Of a DNA stretch of 64,000 nucleotides, positions 41,504-49,892 are shown piece after piece; the stretch's first letter is position 1; every line of letters begins with the position of its first letter. The notes below the pieces were generated by a model. It ran no database searches, was not told the origin of the DNA, and saw nothing but the letters and a program-made list of their open reading frames with translations. This DNA is from Acinetobacter sp. SFB (GTDB lineage: Bacteria > Pseudomonadota > Gammaproteobacteria > Pseudomonadales > Moraxellaceae). Made by a program: the position numbers and the translations under genes. The stretch is taken from the NCBI RefSeq assembly GCF_001647545.1, contig NZ_LSZH01000011.1, forward strand, positions 525,890-589,889, read 5' to 3'.

Positions 41504-41641
41504 TCTGCTTTTTTTATTTTAAAATATGTAAAACTCTATCACTTGAGTGACAGGGAAGTAGATTAGCTATGACTGGAAGTCATGTTGTAGCTGAAAATAA
41601 GATTGGGTAATTTATATTTTACTGATCTTTATCTTAAGCAT

Positions 41642-41673
41642 AAAAAAAGAGAGCCAAATGGCTCTCTTTTTTA
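41642..41673. terminator. Bidirectional terminator between ihfA and the alanine-rich lipoprotein gene
   Basis: AAAAAAAGAGAGCC pairs with GGCTCTCTTTTTT around AAAT, with A and T tracts on both sides. Confidence 0.92.
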
Positions 41674-41690
41674 CTTAATAATCGTAAAGA

Positions 41691-41969
41691 TTATTGAGCT
41701 TTAGCAGTAGAAGCAGCAGCAGTAGCATCAGCAGCAGCGTCAACAGCAGTAGAAGCAGCATCAGCAGCTTGAGAAGCAGCAGCGTCAGCAGCAGGAGCAG
41801 CTTCAACAGTAGCAGCAGAAGCAGCAGCTTCAGCTTCAGAAGCAGCAGCTACAGCTTCAGATGCAGCAGAGTTAGCGTCAGCAGCAGCTTCTTCAGTTTT
41901 TTTAGCACAACCAACGAAAGCTAAAGTAGTAGCAACTGCAGCAGCAATAGCGATTTTTTTGAATAACAT
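41691..41969 (-). CDS. Small alanine-rich lipoprotein
   Basis: 92-residue lipoprotein starting at ATG 41969; the longer open frame upstream lacks a good site. The lipobox region LAFVGC gives a lipidated Cys near residue 21. After KKTEE the mature part is nearly all Ala with spaced Ser, Glu, Asp and Thr in a low-complexity pattern (SEAVAAASEAEAAASAA). It probably forms a long amphipathic helix or coiled coil like the alanine-zipper lipoproteins Lpp and OprI, though it lacks the C-terminal Lys/Arg used for peptidoglycan linkage in Lpp. Function not known. Confidence 0.8.
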   Translation of the reverse strand: MLFKKIAIAAAVATTLAFVGCAKKTEEAAADANSAASEAVAAASEAEAAASAATVEAAPAADAAASQAADAASTAVDAAADATAAASTAKAQ

Positions 41970-42389
41970 GGCATCACTCTCTAAAATATGAGATAAAAAA
42001 AAACCTTTGTTAGCCTGTTGAGTGCTTTTATTCTTCCTAATATTTGTTAGGCAGTAACAATGCAAAGGCAGTCTAACTGGTCTGCAAATATGCTATCACT
42101 GCGCATTTTTAATTACTACTAGGGTGCGAGCAAAAAATGCAAAAAATGATGAAAAATGAGCAGTTTATTAACAGAAAATAACAATCAACTAGAGGGTTTA
42201 TATTGGAGAAGCACTAAATAACTTGCTAAAAAATATCATTTTTTTTATCTGATTATTTTAATAATCATGAACTTGCATAAAAGTTTACAAGAAAAAAGCT
42301 CAATTGTGTCTTTATGTAAACAAAGTCAACCAAATAAAAAGGCTATCGTTATAGATAGCCTTTTATATACAACATAATAATGAATCGAA
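41970..42389. other. Intergenic region between the alanine-rich lipoprotein and rho
   Basis: 420 bp. It contains the lipoprotein promoter region on the minus strand and the rho terminator at its right end. No other gene or repeat seen. Confidence 0.5.
42335..42367 (-). terminator. Rho-independent terminator after rho
   Basis: AAAAAGGCTATC pairs with GATAGCCTTTT around GTTATA; on the minus strand the stem is followed by a T run. Confidence 0.85.
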
Positions 42390-43658
42390 TTAATTGGTTG
42401 CTTTACCTTTCATTTGATCGAAGAAATCATCATTGGTTTTGGTTTCTTTCATGCGATCAAGCAAGAATTCCATTGCCACCAATTCATCCATAGGATGAAG
42501 TAACTTACGAAGAATCCATACTTTACGTAAGTTATCTTCGCTCATGAGACGTTCTTCACGGCGTGTGCCTGATTTCTTGATATTCATCGCAGGGAATACG
42601 CGTTTTTCAGAAATACGACGATCAAGAGTGATTTCTTGGTTACCGGTACCTTTGAATTCTTCGTAAATTACGTCATCCATTTTACTGCCGGTTTCAATCA
42701 AGGCTGTAGAAATAATTGTTAGTGAACCACCTTCTTCAATATTACGTGCTGCACCGAAGAAGCGTTTTGGACGTTCAAGTGCATGTGCATCCAGACCACC
42801 CGTCAGTACTTTGCCAGATGAAGGAATAACAGTGTTATATGCACGTGCTAAACGGGTAATCGAATCAAGCAAAATCACGACATCTTTTTTGTGTTCAACC
42901 AGACGTTTTGCTTTTTCAATGACCATTTCAGCCACTTGTACGTGACGAGCGGGTGCTTCATCGAATGTGGATGCAATCACTTCACCACGGACAGTACGCT
43001 CCATTTCGGTAACTTCTTCTGGGCGTTCGTCAATCAGAAGAACGATCAGGAATACTTCCGGATTATTACGAACAATCGACTGTGCGATGGTTTGCAATAG
43101 CATGGTTTTACCGGCTTTAGGTGGTGCAACAATAATTGAACGCTGGCCTTTACCAATTGGCGCAACCAGGTCAACCACACGTGAAGTTAAATCTTCAGTG
43201 GTACCGTTACCTAGCTCCATAATTAACTGTTCAGTTGGGAACAATGGAGTTAAGTTTTCGAACAGGATTTTGTTACGTGAGTTTTCAGGCGTGTCATAGT
43301 TAATTTGATTAACTTTTAATAAAGCAAAATAGCGTTCGCCTTCTTTCGGTGGGCGAATCGTACCTGTGATGGTGTCACCTGTACGTAAGTTAAAGCGACG
43401 AATTTGAGACGGGCTGACATAAATGTCATCAGGACCTGCAAGATATGAACCTGATGCAGAGCGTAGGAAGCCAAAACCATCAGAGAGAATTTCTAAAACA
43501 CCATCACCAAAAATCTCTTCGCCATTCATTGCATGGCGTTTTAAGATGGCAAAAATGATGTCTTGCTTACGGTTACGAGCCATTCCTTCTAGGCCCATAA
43601 ACTCGGCAATCTTGATGAGTTCGCCAATCGGTTTTTTCTTGAGTTCAGTTAAATTCAT
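42390..43658 (-). CDS. rho: Transcription termination factor Rho
   Basis: Hexameric RNA-dependent ATPase that ends transcription. The 422-residue product has the N-terminal helix bundle ([14 protein letters not shown]), the cold-shock-like RNA-binding domain ([25 protein letters not shown]), Walker [10 protein letters not shown], Walker [15 protein letters not shown] and the Q/R-loop region. The long leader upstream may carry autoregulation as known in E. coli; no site is evident. trxA lies upstream, as in E. coli. Confidence 0.98.
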   Translation of the reverse strand: MNLTELKKKPIGELIKIAEFMGLEGMARNRKQDIIFAILKRHAMNGEEIFGDGVLEILSDGFGFLRSASGSYLAGPDDIYVSPSQIRRFNLRTGDTITGTIRPPKEGERYFALLKVNQINYDTPENSRNKILFENLTPLFPTEQLIMELGNGTTEDLTSRVVDLVAPIGKGQRSIIVAPPKAGKTMLLQTIAQSIVRNNPEVFLIVLLIDERPEEVTEMERTVRGEVIASTFDEAPARHVQVAEMVIEKAKRLVEHKKDVVILLDSITRLARAYNTVIPSSGKVLTGGLDAHALERPKRFFGAARNIEEGGSLTIISTALIETGSKMDDVIYEEFKGTGNQEITLDRRISEKRVFPAMNIKKSGTRREERLMSEDNLRKVWILRKLLHPMDELVAMEFLLDRMKETKTNDDFFDQMKGKATN

Positions 43659-43986
43659 AGGGGGTCAGATAGAATCAAAATTCTGGAATAGAGATGAGGA
43701 AAGGGAGCAACATTCAGCCGCTTGCACGCAATAAAAGTAACGTAATTGTATTTGCACAATAACAATTCAGAGGTCTGATTCATTGTTTCGAAGAAAAAAG
43801 TGTAAAACAATTTCTGTTGCCGAGCGGCGATCTTATGTGTTGTGTCTTTTAAGAAAATTGCGGATTGAAAATCCTTTATTCCTTGAACATGCAATATAAG
43901 AGAGAATACAGCTTTTGTCAATTTATAGACGAAAAAAATACGCTATCCGGAAATAGCGTATGGGATTAAATTGTACTGTTTTTAAA
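43659..43986. other. Leader/intergenic region between trxA and rho
   Basis: 328 bp with the trxA terminator at 43932-43961. The rest is the presumed rho leader and promoter region; no ORF or repeat supported. Confidence 0.5.
43932..43961 (-). terminator. Rho-independent terminator after trxA
   Basis: ATACGCTAT pairs with ATAGCGTAT around a CCGGA-containing loop, followed on the minus strand by a T run. Confidence 0.82.
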
Positions 43987-44313
43987 TTAGATGTTTTCTT
44001 CAATAAATGCAGTCAATTTAGATTTTGGTGCAGCGCCTACTTGTTGCGCAACTACTTCACCATTTTTGAACATCAATAATGCAGGAATGTTACGGATGTT
44101 GTAATTCACGGCAGTTGCTTCGCAAGCAGTTACGTCAACTTTAACAACCTTCATTTTGCCTTCGAATTCTGTAGAAAGCACTTCTAATACAGGTGCAATC
44201 GCCTTACATGGTGCACACCAACCTGCCCAGAAATCTACAAGTACAGGAACGTCAGATTGTAAAACGTCAGCTTCGAAGTTTGCATCAGTTGTGTTTACGA
44301 TATTGCCAGACAT
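43987..44313 (-). CDS. trxA: Thioredoxin with a WCAPC active site
   Basis: Cytoplasmic dithiol reductant for ribonucleotide reductase and other enzymes. 108 residues, full family length, with VLVDFWAGWCAPCKAIAPVL. The active site is Cys33-Ala-Pro-Cys36, whereas canonical thioredoxin has CGPC. The cis-proline loop RNIPALLMF and the GEVV turn are normal. It is divergent from ppx, an arrangement also known in Pseudomonas. Confidence 0.95.
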   Translation of the reverse strand: MSGNIVNTTDANFEADVLQSDVPVLVDFWAGWCAPCKAIAPVLEVLSTEFEGKMKVVKVDVTACEATAVNYNIRNIPALLMFKNGEVVAQQVGAAPKSKLTAFIEENI

Positions 44314-44571
44314 GGATATGCTCCAAATAAAATTTTAAGTTAGTTCTATAACTATAAGTATTACATAGCCTCATTTAACTATGTAGTGGGATATGTAGAT
44401 TTTCAAACATTATAGTGAGTTTGTCTAATTGATGCTGACGATATTGGTAATCGTGTCATGCAATTGTCAATGATAAAAACATAAAAACTGATTCATTTGA
44501 GCTGATAAATGGCTTTTAAATTGTATGTATGTGAATTACTCTAAGCATAATTCTTATAGGTTCGTTGAATA

Positions 44572-46092
44572 ATGTCGGATTTTTTGATTGATGAAGAGTT
44601 ACTTGCTGCCATCGATATGGGGTCGAACAGTTTTCATCTTGCTATTGCGCGTGTAGATCATGGCGAAGTAAAGAAAGTTGCTTCAATGTCAGAAAAAGTA
44701 CAGTTGGCTGCAGGTCTGGATGAAAATAAAAACCTGACTGAAGCCGCCCAGCAACGTGGTTTGGCTTGTTTGGCACGCTTTGTCGGACGGCTAAGTTCAG
44801 TACAAGCGAACCGTATGCGAATTGTAGCGACCAATGCTTTACGTCAAGCCAAAAATGGTCATGAATTTATTCAAAAAGCCGCAGAAATTTTACCCAAGCC
44901 GATTGAAATTATTGCTGGTCGTGAAGAAGCCCGTCTGATTTATTTGGGCGTCTCGCATACTATGGCCAATAGTGGTCGTCGTCTAGTGATCGACATTGGT
45001 GGTGGTTCAACAGAGCTTATTATTGGCGAGGAATTCGAGCCGATTCATACCGAATCTTTACAAATGGGCTGTGTGGCATTTACCAAAGCTTATTTTAGTG
45101 ATGGCGAGATTAACCAGAAAAATTTTGATAAGGCGGTCGTTGCTGCACGTAAAGAACTTTCAGGTATTGCCAATACCTATAAAACAGCGGGTTGGGATAC
45201 GGTGGTCGGTTCAAGCGGTACCATTAAAGCCTGTCGTCAAATTACTGTAAATATGGGCTGGAGCGATGCGCAAGAGAACTTGACTCGCGAAGGTCTGGAA
45301 AAACTTAAAGAAAAATTACTCAAATTTAAACATATTTCTGAAGTGGATTTTGATGGTTTAAAAGAAGACCGCCGAGCAGTTTTGCCAGCTGGGGTTGCCA
45401 TTTTATATGCGGTATTCGATGTACTAGAGTTGAACAAACTGGTGTATTCCGATGGTGCATTACGTGAAGGCGTGATGTATGACTTGCTGGGCCGTTTCCA
45501 GCATGAAGATATCCGCGACCGAAGTGTGCAAGCTTTGATGGGACGCTATAACGCAGATCCCAAGCAGGCTGAACGGGTGGTGAAAACTGCCCAGCATTTG
45601 TTTGATGGAGTTGCTAAGCCACTGAATTTAAACAGTGAAGACAGTGATTTATTGCGTCGTGCTGCATATTTACATGAAATTGGCTTGGCGATTAGTCATG
45701 CAGGTTATCACCGTCATGGGGCGTATTTGTTGCAACATTCAGATATCGCCGGCTTCTCGCAAATTGACCAAAACCATCTTTCCCACTTAGTTGCACATCA
45801 TCGTCGTAAGCTACGTAATGATAGCCGCGTAGATGTAATGAGAGTGGGTGGTAGCAAATTAGTTTACTTAAGTCTATTGCTTCGTCTTGCAGTTTTACTG
45901 AATCATAGTCGTAGCGATGAGATGCTTCCTGCCATTGAATTAAGTGTCGACAATGAGCAACAATGGCATCTAAGCGTTTCTGGCGATGCCAAACAATGGC
46001 CTTTGCTTGTAGCAGACTTGCATGATGAACAGGTGCAGTTTAAGCATTGGGATATTGAATTGAATATTCAGTCGGAACAATTTATCTATTAA
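44572..46092 (+). CDS. ppx: Exopolyphosphatase
   Basis: Processively releases phosphate from inorganic polyphosphate and may hydrolyse pppGpp. The 506-residue ASKHA-fold protein has AAIDMGSNSFHLAIARV, RLIYLGVSH, VIDIGGGSTELIIG and VGSSGT, plus a C-terminal HD-like helical domain (LHEIGLAISHAGYHRHGAYLL). ppk is not adjacent. accA starts 50 bp downstream. Confidence 0.96.
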   Translation: MSDFLIDEELLAAIDMGSNSFHLAIARVDHGEVKKVASMSEKVQLAAGLDENKNLTEAAQQRGLACLARFVGRLSSVQANRMRIVATNALRQAKNGHEFIQKAAEILPKPIEIIAGREEARLIYLGVSHTMANSGRRLVIDIGGGSTELIIGEEFEPIHTESLQMGCVAFTKAYFSDGEINQKNFDKAVVAARKELSGIANTYKTAGWDTVVGSSGTIKACRQITVNMGWSDAQENLTREGLEKLKEKLLKFKHISEVDFDGLKEDRRAVLPAGVAILYAVFDVLELNKLVYSDGALREGVMYDLLGRFQHEDIRDRSVQALMGRYNADPKQAERVVKTAQHLFDGVAKPLNLNSEDSDLLRRAAYLHEIGLAISHAGYHRHGAYLLQHSDIAGFSQIDQNHLSHLVAHHRRKLRNDSRVDVMRVGGSKLVYLSLLLRLAVLLNHSRSDEMLPAIELSVDNEQQWHLSVSGDAKQWPLLVADLHDEQVQFKHWDIELNIQSEQFIY

Positions 46093-46120
46093 CAAGTTAT
46101 TGGTTAACAAGCTATTGTTA
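46091..46120 (+). repeat. Imperfect 15-bp tandem duplication upstream of accA
   Basis: AACAAGTTATTGGTT is followed directly by AACAAGCTATTGTTA (12 of 15 identical). It fills most of the ppx-accA gap. Confidence 0.5.
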
Positions 46121-46142
46121 GTTTTGGGATAATGGTCGACCT

Positions 46143-46967
46143 ATGAAAAATAAAGCTGCTAAATCTAAGGCATGGACAACGGTTCAAATTGCACGTCATC
46201 CGGAACGTCCGCAATTTTTGGATTATGTTGGTGAAATTTTCACTGAATTCGATGCTTTACATGGTGATCGGTTATTTGGTGATGATGGTGCAATGATCGG
46301 TGGTTTGGCACGTTTTAATGGTCAGCCAGTCATGATTGTTGGGCAACATCGTGGCCGTAGCACACGTGAAAAATTGCAGCATAACTTCGGGATGAGTAAT
46401 CCTGAAGGTTATCGCAAATCACAGCGCTTGCTGGATATGGCGGAACGTTTTAACCTGCCAGTCTTTACTTTTATCGATACCATGGGTGCATATCCTGGGG
46501 TAGGTGCAGAAGAACGTGGTCAGGCAGAAGCGATTGCCACCAGCCTTGCACAACTTTCAAGTTTGAAAGTTCCTGTGATTGCTACCGTATTGGGTGAAGG
46601 CGGTTCAGGTGGTGCGTTGGGTATTGGTGTAGCAGACCGTGTGGTGATGCTGTCTCACAGTATTTATTCAGTCATTTCACCGGAAGGTTGTGCATCCATT
46701 TTATGGAAAACAGCTGAAAAAGCCGAACAAGCCAGTGAAGCCTTGGCATTGACTGCTGAAAAACTCAAAAAAATGGGTATTGTGGAATATGTGGTTGATG
46801 AAGGTGAAGGTGCACATTTGCAGCCTGAAAAAGTCATGCAAGACCTTAAAGATGTGTTACAACAGGCTTTAGAAGAATTGCAATCGATGGATGCGAATGA
46901 GAGATGCGAAGCACGTTACCAGCGTTTAATGAAGTTTGGCAGCGACAATTTAGGTCTGGCGTCTTAA
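46143..46967 (+). CDS. accA: Acetyl-CoA carboxylase carboxyltransferase subunit alpha
   Basis: With AccD transfers the carboxyl group from carboxybiotin to acetyl-CoA, first step in fatty-acid synthesis. 274 residues, shorter than the 319 of E. coli at the N-terminus, which lacks the long helical extension. Core motifs present: [49 protein letters not shown] and [16 protein letters not shown]. The C-terminus overlaps tilS by 64 bp in another frame. Confidence 0.96.
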   Translation: MKNKAAKSKAWTTVQIARHPERPQFLDYVGEIFTEFDALHGDRLFGDDGAMIGGLARFNGQPVMIVGQHRGRSTREKLQHNFGMSNPEGYRKSQRLLDMAERFNLPVFTFIDTMGAYPGVGAEERGQAEAIATSLAQLSSLKVPVIATVLGEGGSGGALGIGVADRVVMLSHSIYSVISPEGCASILWKTAEKAEQASEALALTAEKLKKMGIVEYVVDEGEGAHLQPEKVMQDLKDVLQQALEELQSMDANERCEARYQRLMKFGSDNLGLAS

Positions 46968-48286
46968 ATCAAATCCAGTGCTTTCCTACAGGAGGCACTT
47001 TTTTAATTGGATGTAGTGGCGGCATGGATTCCATGCTGCTTTTGCATTTAATGTCTTATTTATATCCTGAAAAAATCCGTGCCATCTATATAGATCACCA
47101 GCTGCAAGCAATAAGTGCAGATTGGGGGCAGTTTGTGTCTGAACAATGTGCAGCACTAAATGTCCCATGTCTGGTTGAAAAGGTGGATGTGCAGCAAGGC
47201 AATTTGGAACAGCAGGCACGTACCGCACGTTATCAAGCCTATTCAAAACATCTAAAACCGAATGAAATTCTGGTTCTGGCGCATCACCAGCAAGATCAGG
47301 CTGAAACCTTAATGTTGCGTTTGCTCTCGGGTGCAGGGGTGCAGGGGTTGGCGGCCATGAAATCAGTCGATGTGCGTGAGCAATTCACCATTTGGCGACC
47401 ACTGCTGGATATCTCGCGTGAGCAAATTTGCCAATGGGCAACTCAACTGAATGTGCAAAATATTGAAGACCCCACCAATTTGGACACCCATTATGATCGC
47501 GCCTGGTGCCGTCATGAATTATGGTCAGTCTTACAAAATCGCTATCCTAAAATGCAGCAGGCACTTAGTCGCACCAGCTATTTAATGCAAGATGCGGATG
47601 AAATTTTGTACGAAGTGCTGCAGCAAGATTTAGCACATTGTGGATCGGCAACTGAACTCGATTTAAAAAAATTATCTCAATTATCAAAACCACGTCAAAG
47701 ACAACTGTTATCCGTCTGGATGAAAGGGCAGGATACCTATCGCCCGAGTTTTGAAATGGTGGAACGCCTGTTGCAGGAAGTGATCGCATCGAAGTCGGAT
47801 GCACAGGCTGCCTTGCACTACAATCAATATTATTATGTGCGTTATCAGCAAAAGCTTTATCGTTTAAGTGCAGAAGAATATCGGGCTGAAAAAAATAAAA
47901 AGCATGTTTTCGAACAAACCGTCTGTCTGGAATTAGGTCAAACAATAAATGTCGTTTCAGGGCAGTATGTTGCTGAAAAAGCAAAAATTGGATTATCAGC
48001 CTTATTGTTGGGCAAAGAATTAAATCTGGTGCTGCGCCAAGGGGGAGAAAAAATTCATTTGTATGGACGAGTGGGGACTTGGCCTTTAAAAAAAGCCATT
48101 CAGGAAGCACAAATTTTTCCTTGGCAGCGTTATACAATTCAAATATTGAGCATAGATAATGTTATGCTTGGTGCTTTTACACCGAAAGGGTTTTGGTTAG
48201 CTCAATCTGAATATTGTGAAGTCGGGGGTTGGCAGCCAAATTTAATCTCTTCGTTAAAAAATTCTAAGTCGAGTATTGATTCATGA
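46904..48286 (+). CDS. tilS: tRNA(Ile)-lysidine synthetase
   Basis: ATP-dependent modification of C34 in the CAU-anticodon tRNA-Ile. The 460-residue product has the PP-loop signature [14 protein letters not shown] (about 34-47), [19 protein letters not shown] and the TilS substrate-binding and C-terminal domains ([22 protein letters not shown]). The ATG at 46904 lies inside accA; the N-terminal residues [16 protein letters not shown] seem natural for the family. The stop overlaps proC by 4 bp. Confidence 0.94.
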   Translation: MRSTLPAFNEVWQRQFRSGVLNQIQCFPTGGTFLIGCSGGMDSMLLLHLMSYLYPEKIRAIYIDHQLQAISADWGQFVSEQCAALNVPCLVEKVDVQQGNLEQQARTARYQAYSKHLKPNEILVLAHHQQDQAETLMLRLLSGAGVQGLAAMKSVDVREQFTIWRPLLDISREQICQWATQLNVQNIEDPTNLDTHYDRAWCRHELWSVLQNRYPKMQQALSRTSYLMQDADEILYEVLQQDLAHCGSATELDLKKLSQLSKPRQRQLLSVWMKGQDTYRPSFEMVERLLQEVIASKSDAQAALHYNQYYYVRYQQKLYRLSAEEYRAEKNKKHVFEQTVCLELGQTINVVSGQYVAEKAKIGLSALLLGKELNLVLRQGGEKIHLYGRVGTWPLKKAIQEAQIFPWQRYTIQILSIDNVMLGAFTPKGFWLAQSEYCEVGGWQPNLISSLKNSKSSIDS

Positions 48287-49113
48287 GTGCAGCTTTAAAT
48301 TGTAATATTTGTTTTATTGGTGGCGGTAATATGGCTCAAGCCTTAATTGGCGGGCTCATTTCGCGTGGTTTGCCAGCAACACGTATTACAGTTTCTGATC
48401 CGGTGGAAGAAGTACGTCTTTTATTAGAAGAAAAAGATGTGCAGGTCACCGATGACAATATTGCTGCCATTCGTGATGCCGATATCGTCCTTTTTGCGGT
48501 GAAGCCACAAGTATTGGCGAGCGTATTAAAACCGCTTAAAGGTTTGTTCGATGGAAAATTGGTGATGTCGATTGTTGCGGGGGCTGAAATTGTAACCATC
48601 GCAAATCTGCTAGACACCGATCGAATTGTTCGGGTAATGCCGAATACGCCTGCTTTGGTACAAACAGGGGCACATGGTTTGTATGCCAATGATGCGGTGG
48701 ATAGTAAAGACCGTGAGCTTGCAAGCCAGGTTTTAGCAGCAACCGGTTTAACCCTTTGGGTGAATACGGAAGCACAGATTGATGCAGTGACTGCAGTGTC
48801 GGGTTCGGGTCCGGCATATTTCTTTTATATGATGGAAAGCATGATTCGTGCAGGGAAAAACTTGGGACTGGATGAGAAAGTGGCGACAGCCCTGACTTTA
48901 CAAACGGCTCTAGGTGCTGCGCAAATGGCGATTACCAGTGCCAACACACCTGCTGAGTTGCGTAAAAACGTCACCTCTCCAAACGGTACCACACAGGCTG
49001 CACTTGAAGTCTTTGATCGTGCACAAATCTCACAAAATATTCAGGCCGCTTTGGCTGCAGCTCAAAAGCGCAGTCAAGAACTTGCTCAAGAGCTAAGTGA
49101 AAGTAGCAAATAA
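48283..49113 (+). CDS. proC: Pyrroline-5-carboxylate reductase
   Basis: Last step of proline synthesis, NAD(P)H-dependent. The 276-residue product has the Rossmann loop FIGGGNMAQALIGGL, VFAVKP-type LFAVKPQVL, RVMPNTPALV and the dimerisation signature AVSGSGPAYFFYMMESMIRAG. ATG overlaps the tilS stop (ATGA), and a YggT protein gene follows, a common proteobacterial proC-yggT pair. Confidence 0.97.
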   Translation: MSAALNCNICFIGGGNMAQALIGGLISRGLPATRITVSDPVEEVRLLLEEKDVQVTDDNIAAIRDADIVLFAVKPQVLASVLKPLKGLFDGKLVMSIVAGAEIVTIANLLDTDRIVRVMPNTPALVQTGAHGLYANDAVDSKDRELASQVLAATGLTLWVNTEAQIDAVTAVSGSGPAYFFYMMESMIRAGKNLGLDEKVATALTLQTALGAAQMAITSANTPAELRKNVTSPNGTTQAALEVFDRAQISQNIQAALAAAQKRSQELAQELSESSK

Positions 49114-49140
49114 CTCGTTTTTATTTAGGAAAGTTCCAGT

Positions 49141-49710
49141 ATGGGTGCAAACTCTGCGCTAATTTTTGGCATTATCATTAACGTAGCGATTTTGCTCGTG
49201 TTCTTCCGTTTTCTCATGCAGTTGGCAGCGGTGAATGCTTATAATCCGGTGGTCATGTCTACGGTAAAAGCCACGAAAATCGTTGATGTCTTTGGTCGTA
49301 TTTTTCCCACTGTAGGGAAAGGTCGTGTGAATCTAGCGGCTTTAGCGTTGGTGGTAATTTTATATTTACTCAAGATTTTTGGGGTGATGTATTTATCCGG
49401 TGCCATGCCGAACAGTCCTGTGCATTTGGTGATTTTGACTTTTGTCACCATGATTCAGGACTTGATTCGTTTCTGTCGTTATTTAATTTTTGCGACGATT
49501 ATTTTAAGTTGGGTGGTGATGTTTACACAGTCTCGCTCACCTTATATTGAAGTGGTTCAAGAACTGGCAGAACCATTATTGGCGCCATTTCGTCGTATTT
49601 TGCCAAATATGGGGATGATTGACTTATCTCCAATCATTGCATTTTTAACGTTGTATATTGCTGAAATCATCATGAATCAAGTGGCGATTGTGCTTTTGAC
49701 CGGGCTTTAA
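49141..49710 (+). CDS. YggT-family integral membrane protein
   Basis: 189-residue inner-membrane protein with about four to five helices arranged as two YggT repeats (around 5-90 and 100-185); each has the pattern FFRFLMQLAAVNAYNPV and RPFRRILP-like LAPFRRILPNMGMIDLSPI. YggT proteins are linked to osmotic tolerance and, in some bacteria, septation. It follows proC by 27 bp and is closed by a terminator. Confidence 0.9.
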   Translation: MGANSALIFGIIINVAILLVFFRFLMQLAAVNAYNPVVMSTVKATKIVDVFGRIFPTVGKGRVNLAALALVVILYLLKIFGVMYLSGAMPNSPVHLVILTFVTMIQDLIRFCRYLIFATIILSWVVMFTQSRSPYIEVVQELAEPLLAPFRRILPNMGMIDLSPIIAFLTLYIAEIIMNQVAIVLLTGL

Positions 49711-49722
49711 AATTTGCGCAAT

Positions 49723-49751
49723 AAAAAAGGACTCGATCGAGTCCTTTTTTA
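49723..49751 (+). terminator. Rho-independent terminator after the YggT gene
   Basis: AAAAAGGACTCG pairs with CGAGTCCTTTTT around AT, followed by T's. Ends the ppx-to-yggT run. Confidence 0.92.
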
Positions 49752-49761
49752 TTAGAAAAAA

Positions 49762-49866
49762 TTCCTCTCCTTTGGGGAGAGATGAAGAGATGGTTAAATT
49801 TTTTTGCGAATAACCCTCATCCAGCCTTCTCCATAGGTTAATAATGCCAGAGAAGGAGTTTTAACA
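49762..49866. repeat. C/T-rich palindromic intergenic element, copy 3
   Basis: CTCTCC / GGAGAG hairpin (49765-49781), then CCCTCATCCAGCCTTCTCC with GAGAAGGAG as a distant arm. Same CCCTCATCC and CTTCTCC motifs as copy 1. Lies between convergent yggT and polA. Confidence 0.65.
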
Positions 49867-49892
49867 ACGAGAAGGCATTATTTAATACAAGA

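Noticed and set aside
41694..41924. Serine/arginine-rich plus-strand frame
   Set aside because: It is the reverse complement of the alanine-rich lipoprotein; its composition is an artefact of the AGC-like repeats.
43423..43734. Plus-strand frame antisense to the start of rho
   Set aside because: Shadow of the rho coding frame; no independent support.
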